A DNA stretch of 64,000 bases from assembly GCF_019550795.1 (NCBI RefSeq), contig NZ_CP080545.1, forward strand, positions 389,001 to 453,000, given 5' to 3'. Each line of letters starts with the position of its first letter. Within the stretch, counting starts at the first letter, position 1. Shown one piece after another: positions 33,565-43,352 of the stretch. A program made the translations under genes and the position numbers. The notes below the pieces were generated by a model that searched no databases, was not told the DNA's origin, and saw only the letters and a program-made list of their open reading frames with translations. Source of the DNA: Paenibacillus sp. sptzw28. Its GTDB lineage: Bacteria > Bacillota > Bacilli > Paenibacillales > Paenibacillaceae.

Positions 33565-34914
33565 ATGCATAAATATTTGCGGCTTCTGAGTGATCTGGAA
33601 GATCTGATCCAAAGCCATCCGTACAAGGAAGGGGATAAGCTGCCTTCGATTCGCACTCTCGCGCAGCAATACGGCTGCAGCATAAGCACGGTTATCCGGG
33701 CCATGGGCGAGCTGGAACACAGGGATATGATTTATTCCATGCCCAAGAGCGGTTATTATGTAGTTCAAAGAAGCCGCGACAAGAACCAGAGAGCGGCTCG
33801 TATTATCGACTTTGCCAGTGCTGCCCCCGATCCCGATATTTTTCCTTATTTGGATTTCAGGCATTGCATCAACAAGGCGATTGACGCCTACAGGAACGAT
33901 TTATTTATATACGGAACGCCTCAAGGCCTTGCTTCACTTATTGAGGTTGTCCGCAAGCAGCTGACCGATTATCAGGTGTTCGCGAGTCAGCGAAATATCT
34001 TCATTACATCCGGTGTGCAGCAGGCGTTATCGCTGCTCGCAACCATTCCTTTCCCGAACGGGAAAAAGAAAATCGTTATTGAGCAGCCCTGTTACCATTT
34101 ATTCATCGAGCATCTTCAGACGTATAATCATGACGTGATTGGCGTCGAAAGAACGGCGGCGGGTATCAATCTGCAGAAATTGGAGCATATATTCCGCACG
34201 GAGGACATTAAATTCTTTTATACGATGCCGAGATTCCATAACCCGCTTGGAACCTCTTACAGCGCCAAGGAGAAGCGTAAGATTGCCGTATTAGCGGCAA
34301 AATACGACGTTTATATTGTCGAGGACGATTACTTGGCGGATTTCGAGGAAGACAGCAGGGCTGATCCGTTATATGCCTATGATGACTCGTCTCATGTCAT
34401 TTACCTTAAAAGCTATTCCAAAATCATTTTTCCCGGCTTGCGCGTCGGAATCGCTGTCCTCCCGGATACATTGACGGAAGTGTTCAACCGCTACAAACGG
34501 GTTGCCGATATCGACAGCTCGATGCTGTCTCAAGCTGCTCTGGAAATCTATATTAAAAGCGGCATGTTCGAGAGGCACAAGCAGAAAATCCGCACATCCT
34601 ATGCCCGCAAATCAAAGCTCTTGGCCGATGCATTGCAGCAGCACATCGAGCAGGACGGGGGTATTCCGGCATTTGACCGGTTGAAAAACCCCTACATTCA
34701 CACGCATATCGTGTTGGACCCCAAGATATCGGTTTCAAGCCTCGCCAGTCAGCTGCGGCAGCGGTCGGTGCTGGTGGATCCCGCCGGCAAAAATTATTTA
34801 GCCGGACACCCGCAGAAGAAATTCCTCAAGCTGAATGCCTCCAATGTCGACGAGGATAATATCGAGCCGGGAATTCGAGTGATAGCTGAGGAATTGAGAA
34901 AAGCAATGAAATAG
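33565..34914 (+). CDS. MocR-family regulator (GntR wHTH fused to aminotransferase domain)
   Basis: A 449-residue protein: an N-terminal GntR winged helix (residues 1-70, KLPSIRTLAQQYGCSISTVIRAMGELE) followed by a class-I aminotransferase domain with FTSGVQQALSLLA-like, IVEDDYLADF and the PLP-lysine motif LKSYSK (Lys286). MocR proteins use PLP to sense amino-acid or amine ligands and activate divergent genes; here the divergent gene is the N-acetyltransferase. GGGAG lies 8 bp before the ATG. Confidence 0.9.
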   Translation: MHKYLRLLSDLEDLIQSHPYKEGDKLPSIRTLAQQYGCSISTVIRAMGELEHRDMIYSMPKSGYYVVQRSRDKNQRAARIIDFASAAPDPDIFPYLDFRHCINKAIDAYRNDLFIYGTPQGLASLIEVVRKQLTDYQVFASQRNIFITSGVQQALSLLATIPFPNGKKKIVIEQPCYHLFIEHLQTYNHDVIGVERTAAGINLQKLEHIFRTEDIKFFYTMPRFHNPLGTSYSAKEKRKIAVLAAKYDVYIVEDDYLADFEEDSRADPLYAYDDSSHVIYLKSYSKIIFPGLRVGIAVLPDTLTEVFNRYKRVADIDSSMLSQAALEIYIKSGMFERHKQKIRTSYARKSKLLADALQQHIEQDGGIPAFDRLKNPYIHTHIVLDPKISVSSLASQLRQRSVLVDPAGKNYLAGHPQKKFLKLNASNVDEDNIEPGIRVIAEELRKAMK

Positions 34915-34933
34915 TGCCGCGCCGGCAAAGTAA

Positions 34934-34957
34934 AAGGGACCCGCCCTGCGGTCCCTT
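34934..34957. terminator. Bidirectional terminator
   Basis: AAGGGACC and GGTCCCTT form a stem; on the minus strand it is followed by TTTACTTT. It separates MocR from the convergent oxidoreductase-efflux operon. Confidence 0.65.
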
Positions 34958-35023
34958 GTGAAATGGCAGTCCCGCCGGCGTCAACCGCCGGGATACCTCA
35001 TCGTCAACCGAGTGCTGGCGGCA

Positions 35024-35998
35024 TTAGTCGATGGTGAGGACGACTTTGCCTTGACCGTGTCCGGTCTCGACCTCACGATGGGCGTCCGCCGCTTGGGCGA
35101 GCGGGTAGGCTCTGCGGATATGGGTGCGCAGCTTGCCCTGGACGTACATGTCGGCGAGCTCGGCGAGCCTTGCAGCGGAGCGCAGATGGGGGGTTACACG
35201 GATGCCGAGTTCAGGAGCCTTCGCGTGTTCGACAAGGGTGAGGATGCGCTCCCTGTTGGAAACTAGCTCCAAAGAGACTTTCAGAGCCTCGCCGCCTGCG
35301 CCGTCGAGGACTGCGTCGACGCCGTCCGGGGCAAGAGCGCGAATACGATCCAGCAGACCATCACCATAGGAGACTGGAATCGCGCCGAGTGAGCGAAGGT
35401 AGTCGTGGTTGCGCTCGCTGGCGGAGCCGATGACTTTGGACGCTCCCCAGAGCTTGGCGAGCTGAACTGCGATGGTGCCGACCGAGCCGGCGGCCGCGTG
35501 GATAAGCACGGTGTCGCCTTTGCCGATACGCAGCTCCTGCAGGGCGATATGGGCGGTCTGTGCTCCGGCCGTGAATCCGCCGGCCGCCTCCCAGGACATA
35601 CCCTGGGGCTTGAGCGTTACCTGGCTGGCGGGGATCGTCAGGTATTCGGCGTAGCAGTTAAGCTGTCCGAAGCCGAGAATCTCATCGCCGAGAGAGAAGC
35701 CGACTACGCCCTCCCCGATTTGATCGACTATACCTGCGAACTCGTTGCCTGGAATCTGGGGAAAACGAACTGTAGCGCCCGGCGGAGTCCAGCCCCCACG
35801 GACCGCGCAATCGTAAGGCTGGACTCCCGCAGCCTTGACGCGAATCCGCACCTCCCCTGTGCCTGCCTGAGGAACATCGGTCTCGATTAGCTGCAATACT
35901 TCAGGAGGACCGAAGGAGGAGAATCCCGCCGCCCTCATGCGCCTCGTCTTGCTTGCTTCACTGCCTGCTGGAATATTATTGAGAATGTCCATAAACAT
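35024..35998 (-). CDS. NADPH:quinone oxidoreductase-type MDR protein
   Basis: A 324-residue zinc-free medium-chain reductase: MRAAGFSSFGPPEVLQLIE, GVQPYDCAVRGG, PQIPGNEFAGIVDQIGEGV and the nucleotide loop GDTVLIHAAAGSVGTIAVQLAK. It probably reduces quinones or enones with NADPH. ATG 35998 has AAGGA 5 bp upstream; another in-frame ATG is close by. It follows the efflux pump gene by 17 bp in one operon, as common in detoxification pairs under LysR or MarR control. Confidence 0.88.
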   Translation of the reverse strand: MFMDILNNIPAGSEASKTRRMRAAGFSSFGPPEVLQLIETDVPQAGTGEVRIRVKAAGVQPYDCAVRGGWTPPGATVRFPQIPGNEFAGIVDQIGEGVVGFSLGDEILGFGQLNCYAEYLTIPASQVTLKPQGMSWEAAGGFTAGAQTAHIALQELRIGKGDTVLIHAAAGSVGTIAVQLAKLWGASKVIGSASERNHDYLRSLGAIPVSYGDGLLDRIRALAPDGVDAVLDGAGGEALKVSLELVSNRERILTLVEHAKAPELGIRVTPHLRSAARLAELADMYVQGKLRTHIRRAYPLAQAADAHREVETGHGQGKVVLTID

Positions 35999-36015
35999 AA
36001 TCATCCTTTCGATTG

Positions 36016-37416
36016 TCAAATTGTTTTACCGGACTCGGTCAGTTCATCTTTCCGGCCGGTTGTCCGCGCCGCTCTGCCGAATTGCAAATAATAGAGCAAT
36101 AGAATACCTACATGCAGAACCGCTAGTATCAAATAAATGTTGCTGTAGACGAGTGCGTTTGAATGCGAGTTCAACGGATTCCAATGAAAGGCGGCACCTT
36201 GGTCGACTGTTTTGCTGTACACGCCTGCCGAAACGGCGCCCGCCACAAAGTTAAGCATCGAAAGAAGTCCCATGCCAACCCCGGTCTGTTCCTTCGGCAG
36301 CGTCCGGGAAACCGCATTGGATAAAGCGATATACATGAACGATTGCCCTACATTGCCGAAGATCAGGATCAAGGCAATAATAACCGGCGAAATCCCGGCG
36401 AAAGAAGATAATAGTACAAAACAAATCAATAACAGTGCGGATGCAGTGAAGAATAGAAATGAATTGCCCTTCACATCAGCCAGCTTGCCGCCTTGACGCC
36501 CGAGGACCGCGGTCATGCAGGCCGCCGGAAACATCGCGAAGCCGATCAGGCCTGGAGACAGCTGATTGGCATGGGTCAGCAGCTGCGGACTCAGGAAAAT
36601 AAGCGAATAACCGATGCCAGTGGTGAGGAAGGCAATGACCAGCCCAAGCGAATAACCTTTACTTCGGAACAGGTCGGGCTTAATAAACGGTTCCTTGGCC
36701 GACCGAATTCTCGCAGCGAACAGAAGGAACACAAGTACACCGCCGATAGCCGGCGTCCACGCCTGATTGGTGATCGCCAGAAGCAGCAGGGCCACAGTGC
36801 CTGCAAGAAGTCCGCCGCCGATCCAATCGATCTTGACCATCTTCCCGTGATCATCGTTCAAATATTTGCGGTAATAAGGCAGAGTGAGCAGTGCAAAGAG
36901 GGGCATGCAGAACAACCATCGCCAATGTACGACGCTGACCACCAGAGCGGCAACGACCGGGCCGATTGCACTGCCGATTGCAAGACCGGTCATCGCTATC
37001 CCCAAAGCGCGTCCCCTTCTCTCCGGGGGGAAATAGCGGACAGGTATGATACCGGCGGTTGCCGGTATGACCGCAGCCCCTACCGCTTGTAAGACCCGCC
37101 CGAGGAGGACCATCCAATACGCTTGGGAGATCAGACCGATCATGGAACCAACGGCGAAGAAGATTAGTCCGAACGTGAGCAGATTTTTGAGCTTGTAAAT
37201 ATCGGCCAGCTTCCCGTACATAACGGTCCCCAGCGCATAAATTAGTAAAAAAGCCGATGAGACCCAGCTTACTTGCGCGAGTGTAAGGTGAAACTCCGCC
37301 TGAATCTCGGGCAATACGATATTAAACATCGTTGCGCTCATGACGGATATAACGAGCGTGAATGCGAGGATGCGAATAATTTTTTCTCCTGTGCGCCTCT
37401 GAACTTCGTCATCCAT
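36016..37416 (-). CDS. MFS drug transporter, Tet(L)/DHA2-like, 14 helices
   Basis: A 466-residue transporter. WVSSAFLLIYALGTVMYGKLADI and ERRGRALGIAMTGLAIGSAIGP are the motif A and C regions of drug:proton antiporters; the segmentation, loop ending ALVYSNIYLILAVLHVGIL and overall order resemble Tet(L)/Tet(K) proteins. The drug is not predictable. Ends inside the ribosome-binding region of the oxidoreductase gene. Divergent to a LysR gene. Confidence 0.85.
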   Translation of the reverse strand: MDDEVQRRTGEKIIRILAFTLVISVMSATMFNIVLPEIQAEFHLTLAQVSWVSSAFLLIYALGTVMYGKLADIYKLKNLLTFGLIFFAVGSMIGLISQAYWMVLLGRVLQAVGAAVIPATAGIIPVRYFPPERRGRALGIAMTGLAIGSAIGPVVAALVVSVVHWRWLFCMPLFALLTLPYYRKYLNDDHGKMVKIDWIGGGLLAGTVALLLLAITNQAWTPAIGGVLVFLLFAARIRSAKEPFIKPDLFRSKGYSLGLVIAFLTTGIGYSLIFLSPQLLTHANQLSPGLIGFAMFPAACMTAVLGRQGGKLADVKGNSFLFFTASALLLICFVLLSSFAGISPVIIALILIFGNVGQSFMYIALSNAVSRTLPKEQTGVGMGLLSMLNFVAGAVSAGVYSKTVDQGAAFHWNPLNSHSNALVYSNIYLILAVLHVGILLLYYLQFGRAARTTGRKDELTESGKTI

Positions 37417-37528
37417 TTACTTTCATCCCGCTTTCCTGCGTTCGCTGATCTTTGTAAGTTCTTCTTCCCGGGAAGTGTATTGCTGGCTTGCATGGTTTTA
37501 TTCTATAATTGATCGTATATAATTAAAA

Positions 37529-37548
37529 ATATATCTTACATCATATAT
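37529..37548. promoter_or_regulatory. AT-rich dyad between MFS and LysR
   Basis: ATATAT-c-TTACAT-c-ATATAT in the 176-bp divergent region has matched arms and the size of LysR-type sites. The AT-rich setting makes chance matches likely. Confidence 0.3.
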
Positions 37549-37592
37549 TATATTCCTTCGGGTATATGAATAGAGGGGAGTGGAGAGGTGGC

Positions 37593-38468
37593 ATGGAACT
37601 GCTGCAGCTGCACTATTTTCGAACAGTGGCCAAATTTGAGCATATGACGAAAGCGGCGCAAGAGCTGCATATCGCTCAGCCGGCTCTCAGCAAGACGATC
37701 GCGCGGCTGGAAGACGATTTGGGCGTACCTTTATTTGACCGTCAGGGCAGGCAAATCCGGCTCAACGCTTTCGGAAAAGCGTTTCTCGAGAAGACGGAAA
37801 CGGCGTTAACGGCGCTGGATGAGGGCAGACGGGAGATTGCGGACCTCGCGGGTATGGAGCAGGGGAGCATCCATTTGGCGACTTCGATTCTGAATCGCCT
37901 CACGGAAGCTTTAGGGGCATTTCTTGCCAAGCATCCTGAAGTAAATTTCCGTCTCACCCAGGCTTCGATGGATGATATGGCCCGTTTGGTTGAGAACGGC
38001 GAGACCGATTTCTGTTTCACGGCAGCGCCTATCGAGCGCCCCGGGGTTCGCGAGCTGGCGCTGCTCAGCGAAGAAGTTTTTCTCGCCGTTCATCCGGCGC
38101 ACCGGCTTGCGCAGCGGCACAGTATCTCCTTAAAGGAAGTGGCCGGTGACCCTTTTATCGGGTACAAACAAGGCTGCTTCTTCCACAAAATGAATAATGA
38201 GCTGTACCGGAAGGCGGGAATAAAGCCGAATATCGTCTGTGAGGTTGACGAGCCGGCGGCGATTGCGAACCTTGTCCGCGCCGGGCTTGGCGTAGCCTTT
38301 GTAGGTGGGTGCAACAGCGAAGATTCACGCATGGTTTTATTGCGAATCGACGACCCCGTATGCGAACGCACCTTCCAGCTGGCCTGGCATGAGAAGCACT
38401 ACCTGTCCAAGGCGGCGCAGAAGTTTCGCGACTTTCTCGCCGAATATTTTGCCGACATGAAGAAGTGA
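37593..38468 (+). CDS. LysR-family regulator of the divergent efflux operon
   Basis: A 291-residue LysR protein: wHTH at residues 1-60 (LQLHYFRTVAKFEHMTKAAQELHIAQPALSKTI), then the substrate-binding domain. The start is ATG 37593 with GAGAGGTG in front. Likely controls the divergent efflux-oxidoreductase operon. Confidence 0.9.
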   Translation: MELLQLHYFRTVAKFEHMTKAAQELHIAQPALSKTIARLEDDLGVPLFDRQGRQIRLNAFGKAFLEKTETALTALDEGRREIADLAGMEQGSIHLATSILNRLTEALGAFLAKHPEVNFRLTQASMDDMARLVENGETDFCFTAAPIERPGVRELALLSEEVFLAVHPAHRLAQRHSISLKEVAGDPFIGYKQGCFFHKMNNELYRKAGIKPNIVCEVDEPAAIANLVRAGLGVAFVGGCNSEDSRMVLLRIDDPVCERTFQLAWHEKHYLSKAAQKFRDFLAEYFADMKK

Positions 38469-38488
38469 TCAGGGGGCGATTATCGCCT

Positions 38489-39478
38489 TCAAATCATTGC
38501 TGAGCTGAACTTTTGCAGGTTATTGATAACCGCTTCGCTTACCGGGATATTCATTTTCTCCAGCGCGAAGAGGACGGAACCCGCGGCAGGCGGTAGATAA
38601 GGATCGATGACGGCATAAGCTTTGTTGTTTCCTGAACGTAATCGTCCGATTAGTTGTTCCCGAAAATAAGGACTATTGGCAACGCTGCCGATAAAGGCAA
38701 CGGAAACCGACGGTCCGGAGAAATAAGCGGCCAGTATTTCTACGCCTACCGTTATTTGATGAATAGCGCGGTCGCAGACGGTTCTCGCGAGTCTGCTATC
38801 CTGCCGCGCGGCTTCCGTAATGGCCGGCGCCAATTGACCGAATTTCTTATTGCGCTCCCGCGAGTCGGCAAGGAACCCTGTGCAGGCGACCTCGCGAAGC
38901 TCCTCCATCGAACTCACACCCCAATGCAAGAGCATCGACCGGATCAGCTCCCCGTCCGTTTCGTGCACATTTCCCGCCAACGCTTCATACACCGCGTCAT
39001 AAACGATAAATCTAGCGGCGCTTGCCGCATAGTGATGCAGATCATAATTGCATATGTATCGGCCTTGTTCGGTAACGGCCAGGATGTTTGATCCGGTGCC
39101 GGAGATCACGACTATGCCCGGCTTGGACATGAAAGCGCCGTAATGAGCGGCCACAGTATCATTCATATGCCACTTGGGGCATGATAGCCCCGAAATATCC
39201 GTCAGAGATTCGACCCACTGCAGGTCGCGCCCGGAATCATAGCCTGCAATGCCGGCGGCTATTCCCCTAACATCCGGGAGCGCTCTGCCGGCGGCGGCTA
39301 TGGCTTCAACTACCGCTTCATGCACATTTTTTTGCGCAAACAAATCCTTTTCAAGTGAAGCGGCGGCCTTCTTTTCCAAATAGCTAAGTATCTTTCCGGA
39401 CAGGTCGGCGATCATTACGCGTGTGTGCGTACCGCCGCCGTCAATTCCAATCACAATGTTTTGCGAATCCACGACCAT
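38489..39478 (-). CDS. BadF/BadG-type ATPase, probable N-acetylglucosamine kinase
   Basis: A 329-residue ASKHA-fold protein: IVIGIDGGGTHTRVMIAD at the N-terminus, then IVVISGTGSNILAV and the C-terminal VAFIGSVANSPYFREQL, the order of BadF/BadG/NagK proteins. In Bacilli these phosphorylate N-acetylglucosamine or related sugars; a role in cell-wall recycling is plausible. CAGGAGG is 8 bp before the ATG. Convergent with the LysR gene. Confidence 0.82.
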   Translation of the reverse strand: MVVDSQNIVIGIDGGGTHTRVMIADLSGKILSYLEKKAAASLEKDLFAQKNVHEAVVEAIAAAGRALPDVRGIAAGIAGYDSGRDLQWVESLTDISGLSCPKWHMNDTVAAHYGAFMSKPGIVVISGTGSNILAVTEQGRYICNYDLHHYAASAARFIVYDAVYEALAGNVHETDGELIRSMLLHWGVSSMEELREVACTGFLADSRERNKKFGQLAPAITEAARQDSRLARTVCDRAIHQITVGVEILAAYFSGPSVSVAFIGSVANSPYFREQLIGRLRSGNNKAYAVIDPYLPPAAGSVLFALEKMNIPVSEAVINNLQKFSSAMI

Positions 39479-39566
39479 TCTGCCATCCTCCTGAAGTTCC
39501 GCCTATTTACCTCTTATTATAAAGGAGAACCGGCTGAAGTCGATCCTTAAATTCGGCCATGAAATA

Positions 39567-40478
39567 TTAGCGGTACCCGGAAGCATTCGCCGGTTTACCT
39601 GCTTCCTGAACTTCGACGAGATACCGCCAGCAATCGGGCTGTGAGCCGTCAAGATCATAGAAACCATACTCCTGCGCGAGCTTGCCGCTTGAGACAGATT
39701 GGCCGTTCCATCGATTAACCTCCGGATCTGCGGCGAGAGCGGCAGCAGCACGCCCTACAAAACGCGGCGTTTCCGAGATAATGAAATGAGGTTCCTTCAC
39801 AGCGGCGTCACGCCAGTTTTCTTCCGAAACGCCATAGTGGTCAAGCATTATTTCTGAACGCATCCACCCCGGAGTCAGTGCTACAGCGGAGCATTTGTAC
39901 GGCAGAAGTTCATGGGCTAATGATTTAGCCATTCGAATGACGGAAGTCTTGGCCAGATCGTAGAACAGCGACAAACGGTAGTTGTTATCGTTGTATTCTG
40001 CCGTGCCGTCCGTCATCTCAATGACAAGCCCGTTGTTGTTCCGGATTAACAGGGGCAGCGCGAAGTGACTCGTAATGATATGCGTGTCAATCGCAAGCCG
40101 AAGCATGCGAAACCCTGCTTCAAGGGAGTGCTCCCATACCGGCACATTCCACTCAGCCAAATTCTCACCTCCCCATATATCGTTGACGAGGATGTCCAAC
40201 CGCCCCTGCTCCTTCTCAATGCGGGCAATCAGCGCCCCAACCTGACCGGGATCGAGATGGTCCACTTGAACCGCTATGCCTCTGCCGCCTGCATGACTTA
40301 CAAGCTCAGCCGTTTCTTCAATCGTTTCGGGACGATTGTACTCGGAGCGTTGTGTTCGCGTCGTCCGTCCGGTTACATAAACGGCCGCTCCGGCCGCTCC
40401 CAGTTCGATTGCTATTCCCCGGCCGGCACCGCGTGTTGCGCCAGCTACCAAAGCCACTTTACCCTTTAAAGGCTTCAT
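39567..40478 (-). CDS. Short-chain dehydrogenase/reductase
   Basis: A 303-residue SDR with the Rossmann loop VALVAGATRGAGRGIAIELG, DILVNDIWGGEN, and the active-site YDLAK (Tyr-x-x-x-Lys). C-terminally longer than classical SDRs. Substrate unknown. The NADP-type basic residues GRTTRTQR follow strand 2. Single gene with its own promoter region carrying TATAAT. Confidence 0.85.
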   Translation of the reverse strand: MKPLKGKVALVAGATRGAGRGIAIELGAAGAAVYVTGRTTRTQRSEYNRPETIEETAELVSHAGGRGIAVQVDHLDPGQVGALIARIEKEQGRLDILVNDIWGGENLAEWNVPVWEHSLEAGFRMLRLAIDTHIITSHFALPLLIRNNNGLVIEMTDGTAEYNDNNYRLSLFYDLAKTSVIRMAKSLAHELLPYKCSAVALTPGWMRSEIMLDHYGVSEENWRDAAVKEPHFIISETPRFVGRAAAALAADPEVNRWNGQSVSSGKLAQEYGFYDLDGSQPDCWRYLVEVQEAGKPANASGYR

Positions 40479-40645
40479 GATTTGCTGCTCCTTTCGTTGT
40501 TCGGTATATACCCATTATAGAGCGGCATATATGACAAGGTATGTCTTATTAAAAAACGCATGGTGCCTTTTTTATATATTTTTCTCCCCACTCAATAAGA
40601 GCTCCCGATATAAAGAGCTCCCGATGCAAGCATATGTAAATTAAC

Positions 40646-40684
40646 ATGCAAAAAGACAGCCATGGCCAGGCTGTCTTTTTGCAT
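40646..40684. terminator. Perfect-stem terminator after ptsI
   Basis: ATGCAAAAAGACAGCC and GGCTGTCTTTTTGCAT pair over 16 bp without mismatch. The T run lies in the stem on both strands, so it can end the fru-pts operon. Confidence 0.85.
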
Positions 40685-40710
40685 TTACTCTTTGAGCCAG
40701 TGTTACTTAG

Positions 40711-42450
40711 TTAAGCATCCACCGGATGTTTGCTCCGGAAAGCGGTCAGCGCTTCACGAATTTCGGCTGCAGTATCGAGATCAAGAATCTGTTCCACGAG
40801 CGCTTGGCACGCTTTATGCTCAAGGCCTGTAACGGCCTGTTTGATGACCGGAATGGCGGATGGAGCCATGCTCCATTCATGCAGACCGAGCCCGATAAGA
40901 AGAGGCGCCGCCAGCGGATCGCCCGCCATGCTGCCGCACATACCGGTCCATTTGCCATGCTGGTTGGAAGCGTCGATGACCTGTTTGATCAACCTGATCA
41001 CCGAAGGGTGGAAGTAATCGTACAGATACGATACCTTCTCGTTCATGCGGTCCACCGCAACGGTATATTGGACGAGATCGTTCGTTCCGATGCTGAAGAA
41101 GTCGACTTCCTTGGCGAACCGTTCGGCCAGCAGCGCGGCGGAAGGAACTTCGATCATAATTCCCACTTCAACCGCGTCGTCAAAGGCAATGCCTTCTTCA
41201 GCCAGCTGTCCCTTGACTGAATCATATATCGTTTTTGCCTGACGCCACTCGTCCATGCCCGAAATCATCGGGAACATGATCTTCACTTTGCCGTGGGCGC
41301 TTGCCCGCAGAATCGCCCGAAGCTGAGTGACGAGCAGCTCCGTTCTATCCAGACAAAGCCGAATGGCCCGGTAACCGAGGAAGGGGTTCATTTCTTCCGG
41401 AAGGTCCAAATAAGGAAGCTCCTTGTCGCCGCCGATGTCGAGCGTGCGGATGACGACCGGCTTGCCCTGCATCGCTTCCGCAGCTGCTTTATACGCCTCG
41501 TATTGCAGCTCCTCGCCAGGCATTTCAGAGCTGCTCATAAACAGGAACTCCGTCCGGTACAGGCCGACGGCCTCCGCGCCTTTATCAGGCAGACCGACGG
41601 ATTCCTCCGGCGTGCCGATGTTAGCCGCGATTTCCACACGGAATCCATCCAACGTCACAGCGGGACGATCCGAGTAGAGGAGCAGCGCTTGCAGTTCTTT
41701 CTCTTCCGCAGCTTGCTTGTCGAGATACGCATTAACCGTTTTAAACTGCGGGTTTACGATACATTCGCCGGCTGTTCCGTCGATGATCAGCTCGTCGCCG
41801 TGGCGGATGTTTTCCAGCTCCGCTCCCAGACCCAGAACGGCTGCGATTCCCAAGGAATTGGCCAAAATCGCCGTATGTGAAGTTTTGCCGCCCACACGAG
41901 TGACGAACCCGAGCACGAACCGCTTATCGAGCTGCACCGTATCGGAAGGGGTAAGGTCATCGGCCACGATAATTACAGGCTCATGTATGTCCGACAACCG
42001 GTTCCCCTTGTTCTCGACAAGCTGCGAGAGCAGCCGGTTCCCGACATCCCTGACATCAGCCGCTCTCTCGCGCATATAGTCGTTAGCCATACTTTCGAAT
42101 ATACCGGCAACCTGCGTTACGACCCGCTGAATCGCCGTCTCCGCAGTCAATTGTTCTTCCAGGATGAGCTTCTCCATCGGCGGATAGAAAGCCGGATCAT
42201 TCAGGAAGCTGATCTGTCCTTTCAGAATACCCGCTTTCTCTTCGCCGAGCATGGTGAGCGCACGTTCAACCAGTGCCTCGAGCTCGGTCATACAGCCTGT
42301 CTTCGCGCCTTGAAGCCTGTTTAATTCCTGTGCGGCATCGCCTGTTTTCTGTTCAGCCTGCCCGCTAATCCGGACAGGATTGTAAACGAAGGCGCGCCCG
42401 ATCCTTACGCCCTTCGATACGCCTATTCCTTGCAGTCTATTCTCCGGCAT
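40711..42450 (-). CDS. ptsI: PTS enzyme I
   Basis: A 579-residue PEP-protein phosphotransferase. The N-terminal domain carries the phosphorylated His192 in GGKTSHTAILANSLG; the C-terminal PEP-binding domain has LYRTEFLFM, FPMISGMDEWR and EVPSAALLAERF, and GTNDLVQYTVAVDR. It starts the phosphate relay from PEP to HPr. ATG 42450 has GGAGGAG 8 bp upstream. It is the last gene of the fructose operon, 45 bp after ptsH. Confidence 0.95.
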   Translation of the reverse strand: MPENRLQGIGVSKGVRIGRAFVYNPVRISGQAEQKTGDAAQELNRLQGAKTGCMTELEALVERALTMLGEEKAGILKGQISFLNDPAFYPPMEKLILEEQLTAETAIQRVVTQVAGIFESMANDYMRERAADVRDVGNRLLSQLVENKGNRLSDIHEPVIIVADDLTPSDTVQLDKRFVLGFVTRVGGKTSHTAILANSLGIAAVLGLGAELENIRHGDELIIDGTAGECIVNPQFKTVNAYLDKQAAEEKELQALLLYSDRPAVTLDGFRVEIAANIGTPEESVGLPDKGAEAVGLYRTEFLFMSSSEMPGEELQYEAYKAAAEAMQGKPVVIRTLDIGGDKELPYLDLPEEMNPFLGYRAIRLCLDRTELLVTQLRAILRASAHGKVKIMFPMISGMDEWRQAKTIYDSVKGQLAEEGIAFDDAVEVGIMIEVPSAALLAERFAKEVDFFSIGTNDLVQYTVAVDRMNEKVSYLYDYFHPSVIRLIKQVIDASNQHGKWTGMCGSMAGDPLAAPLLIGLGLHEWSMAPSAIPVIKQAVTGLEHKACQALVEQILDLDTAAEIREALTAFRSKHPVDA

Positions 42451-42495
42451 TTTATTCTCCTCCAATCGTCCGGACCTATTATGGGCGCCGGACAA

Positions 42496-42768
42496 TCAAG
42501 CTTCCCCAAAACCGCTCTCCACAAGCTCAGCCAAATCTGCAACAGCCTGCTGCTCATCCGGACCGTCGGCGGAAATCGTCACGACAGAACCCTTTTGCAA
42601 GCCGAGGGTCATGAGGCCCAGTATACTCTTTCCATCCACCTCGGTCGCCGTGCCTTGAGGTTTAATCTTGATAGTCGAGGTGAACGCACCCGCCTTCTCT
42701 GTAAACAGCTGGGCTGGTCTGATATGAAAACCCGAATCGTTGCGGATTGTAACTTCCTTGGCGAACAT
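42496..42768 (-). CDS. ptsH: HPr phosphocarrier protein
   Basis: A 90-residue HPr. His15 lies in DSGFHIRPAQL, and the regulatory Ser48 (equivalent to Ser46) in DGKSILGLMTLG. Helix 3 ends in LVESG. It carries phosphate from enzyme I to EIIA. ATG 42768 with AGGAGG upstream. Contrast the His-less HPr-like gene at 5231-5473. Confidence 0.95.
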   Translation of the reverse strand: MFAKEVTIRNDSGFHIRPAQLFTEKAGAFTSTIKIKPQGTATEVDGKSILGLMTLGLQKGSVVTISADGPDEQQAVADLAELVESGFGEA

Positions 42769-42842
42769 CTTTGTTTCCTCCTTAAATTTTCTCGTAAGTA
42801 TAGGATGAAGCATGCGACCGCAAACCTCATCCTACGAATTGA

Positions 42843-43295
42843 TTATATAGTTTCCAGCAGTCCGAACAGCTCTTGTGAATTCTGCACAGCCAGCAGCTTG
42901 TTCCGGAAATCTTCGTCGATCAGCTTGCGGGAAATCGCGATCAATATTTGCAGATGCTCGTTGCCCGCAGCTTCTTCCGGCACAGCGATCATTATAACAG
43001 CGGAAACCGGGCTTCCGTCAAGCGATTGCCAGTCGAGCGGACTTGCCAGCTTAGCAAACCCCAGACCGGCTCGCTTAACACCGCCGGACTTGCCGTGCGG
43101 GATCGCGACTGAGAAGCCAATCCCCGTTGAGCCTGTTTCTTCACGCTTCAGTACCGTATCAAGATAAGCCGCTTTATCCGAAATGCATCCAGCTGCGTCC
43201 AGACCTTCGATCATAGCTTTGATGCAGCTTAACTTGTCGGATGCCTCAAGCGGAATAAATATCGATTTCTCGTCAAGCAGTGCCGTAATGTTCAT
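42843..43295 (-). CDS. Fructose PTS EIIA component
   Basis: A 150-residue EIIA of the fructose/mannitol family, with the phosphorylated His67 in VAIPHGK and the conserved block GLGFAKLASPLDW. It passes phosphate from HPr to the membrane EIIBC encoded just upstream. Unlike many Firmicute FruA proteins, EIIA is a separate polypeptide here. Confidence 0.9.
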   Translation of the reverse strand: MNITALLDEKSIFIPLEASDKLSCIKAMIEGLDAAGCISDKAAYLDTVLKREETGSTGIGFSVAIPHGKSGGVKRAGLGFAKLASPLDWQSLDGSPVSAVIMIAVPEEAAGNEHLQILIAISRKLIDEDFRNKLLAVQNSQELFGLLETI

Positions 43296-43352
43296 TCTCC
43301 GAAATTCCTCCTCTAATCTAACATCATTTATACTTACCCCAATTCAGTGCAG

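Noticed and set aside
40601..40632. Short direct repeat GAGCTCCCGAT
   Set aside because: Two copies only, no structure or association that suggests function.
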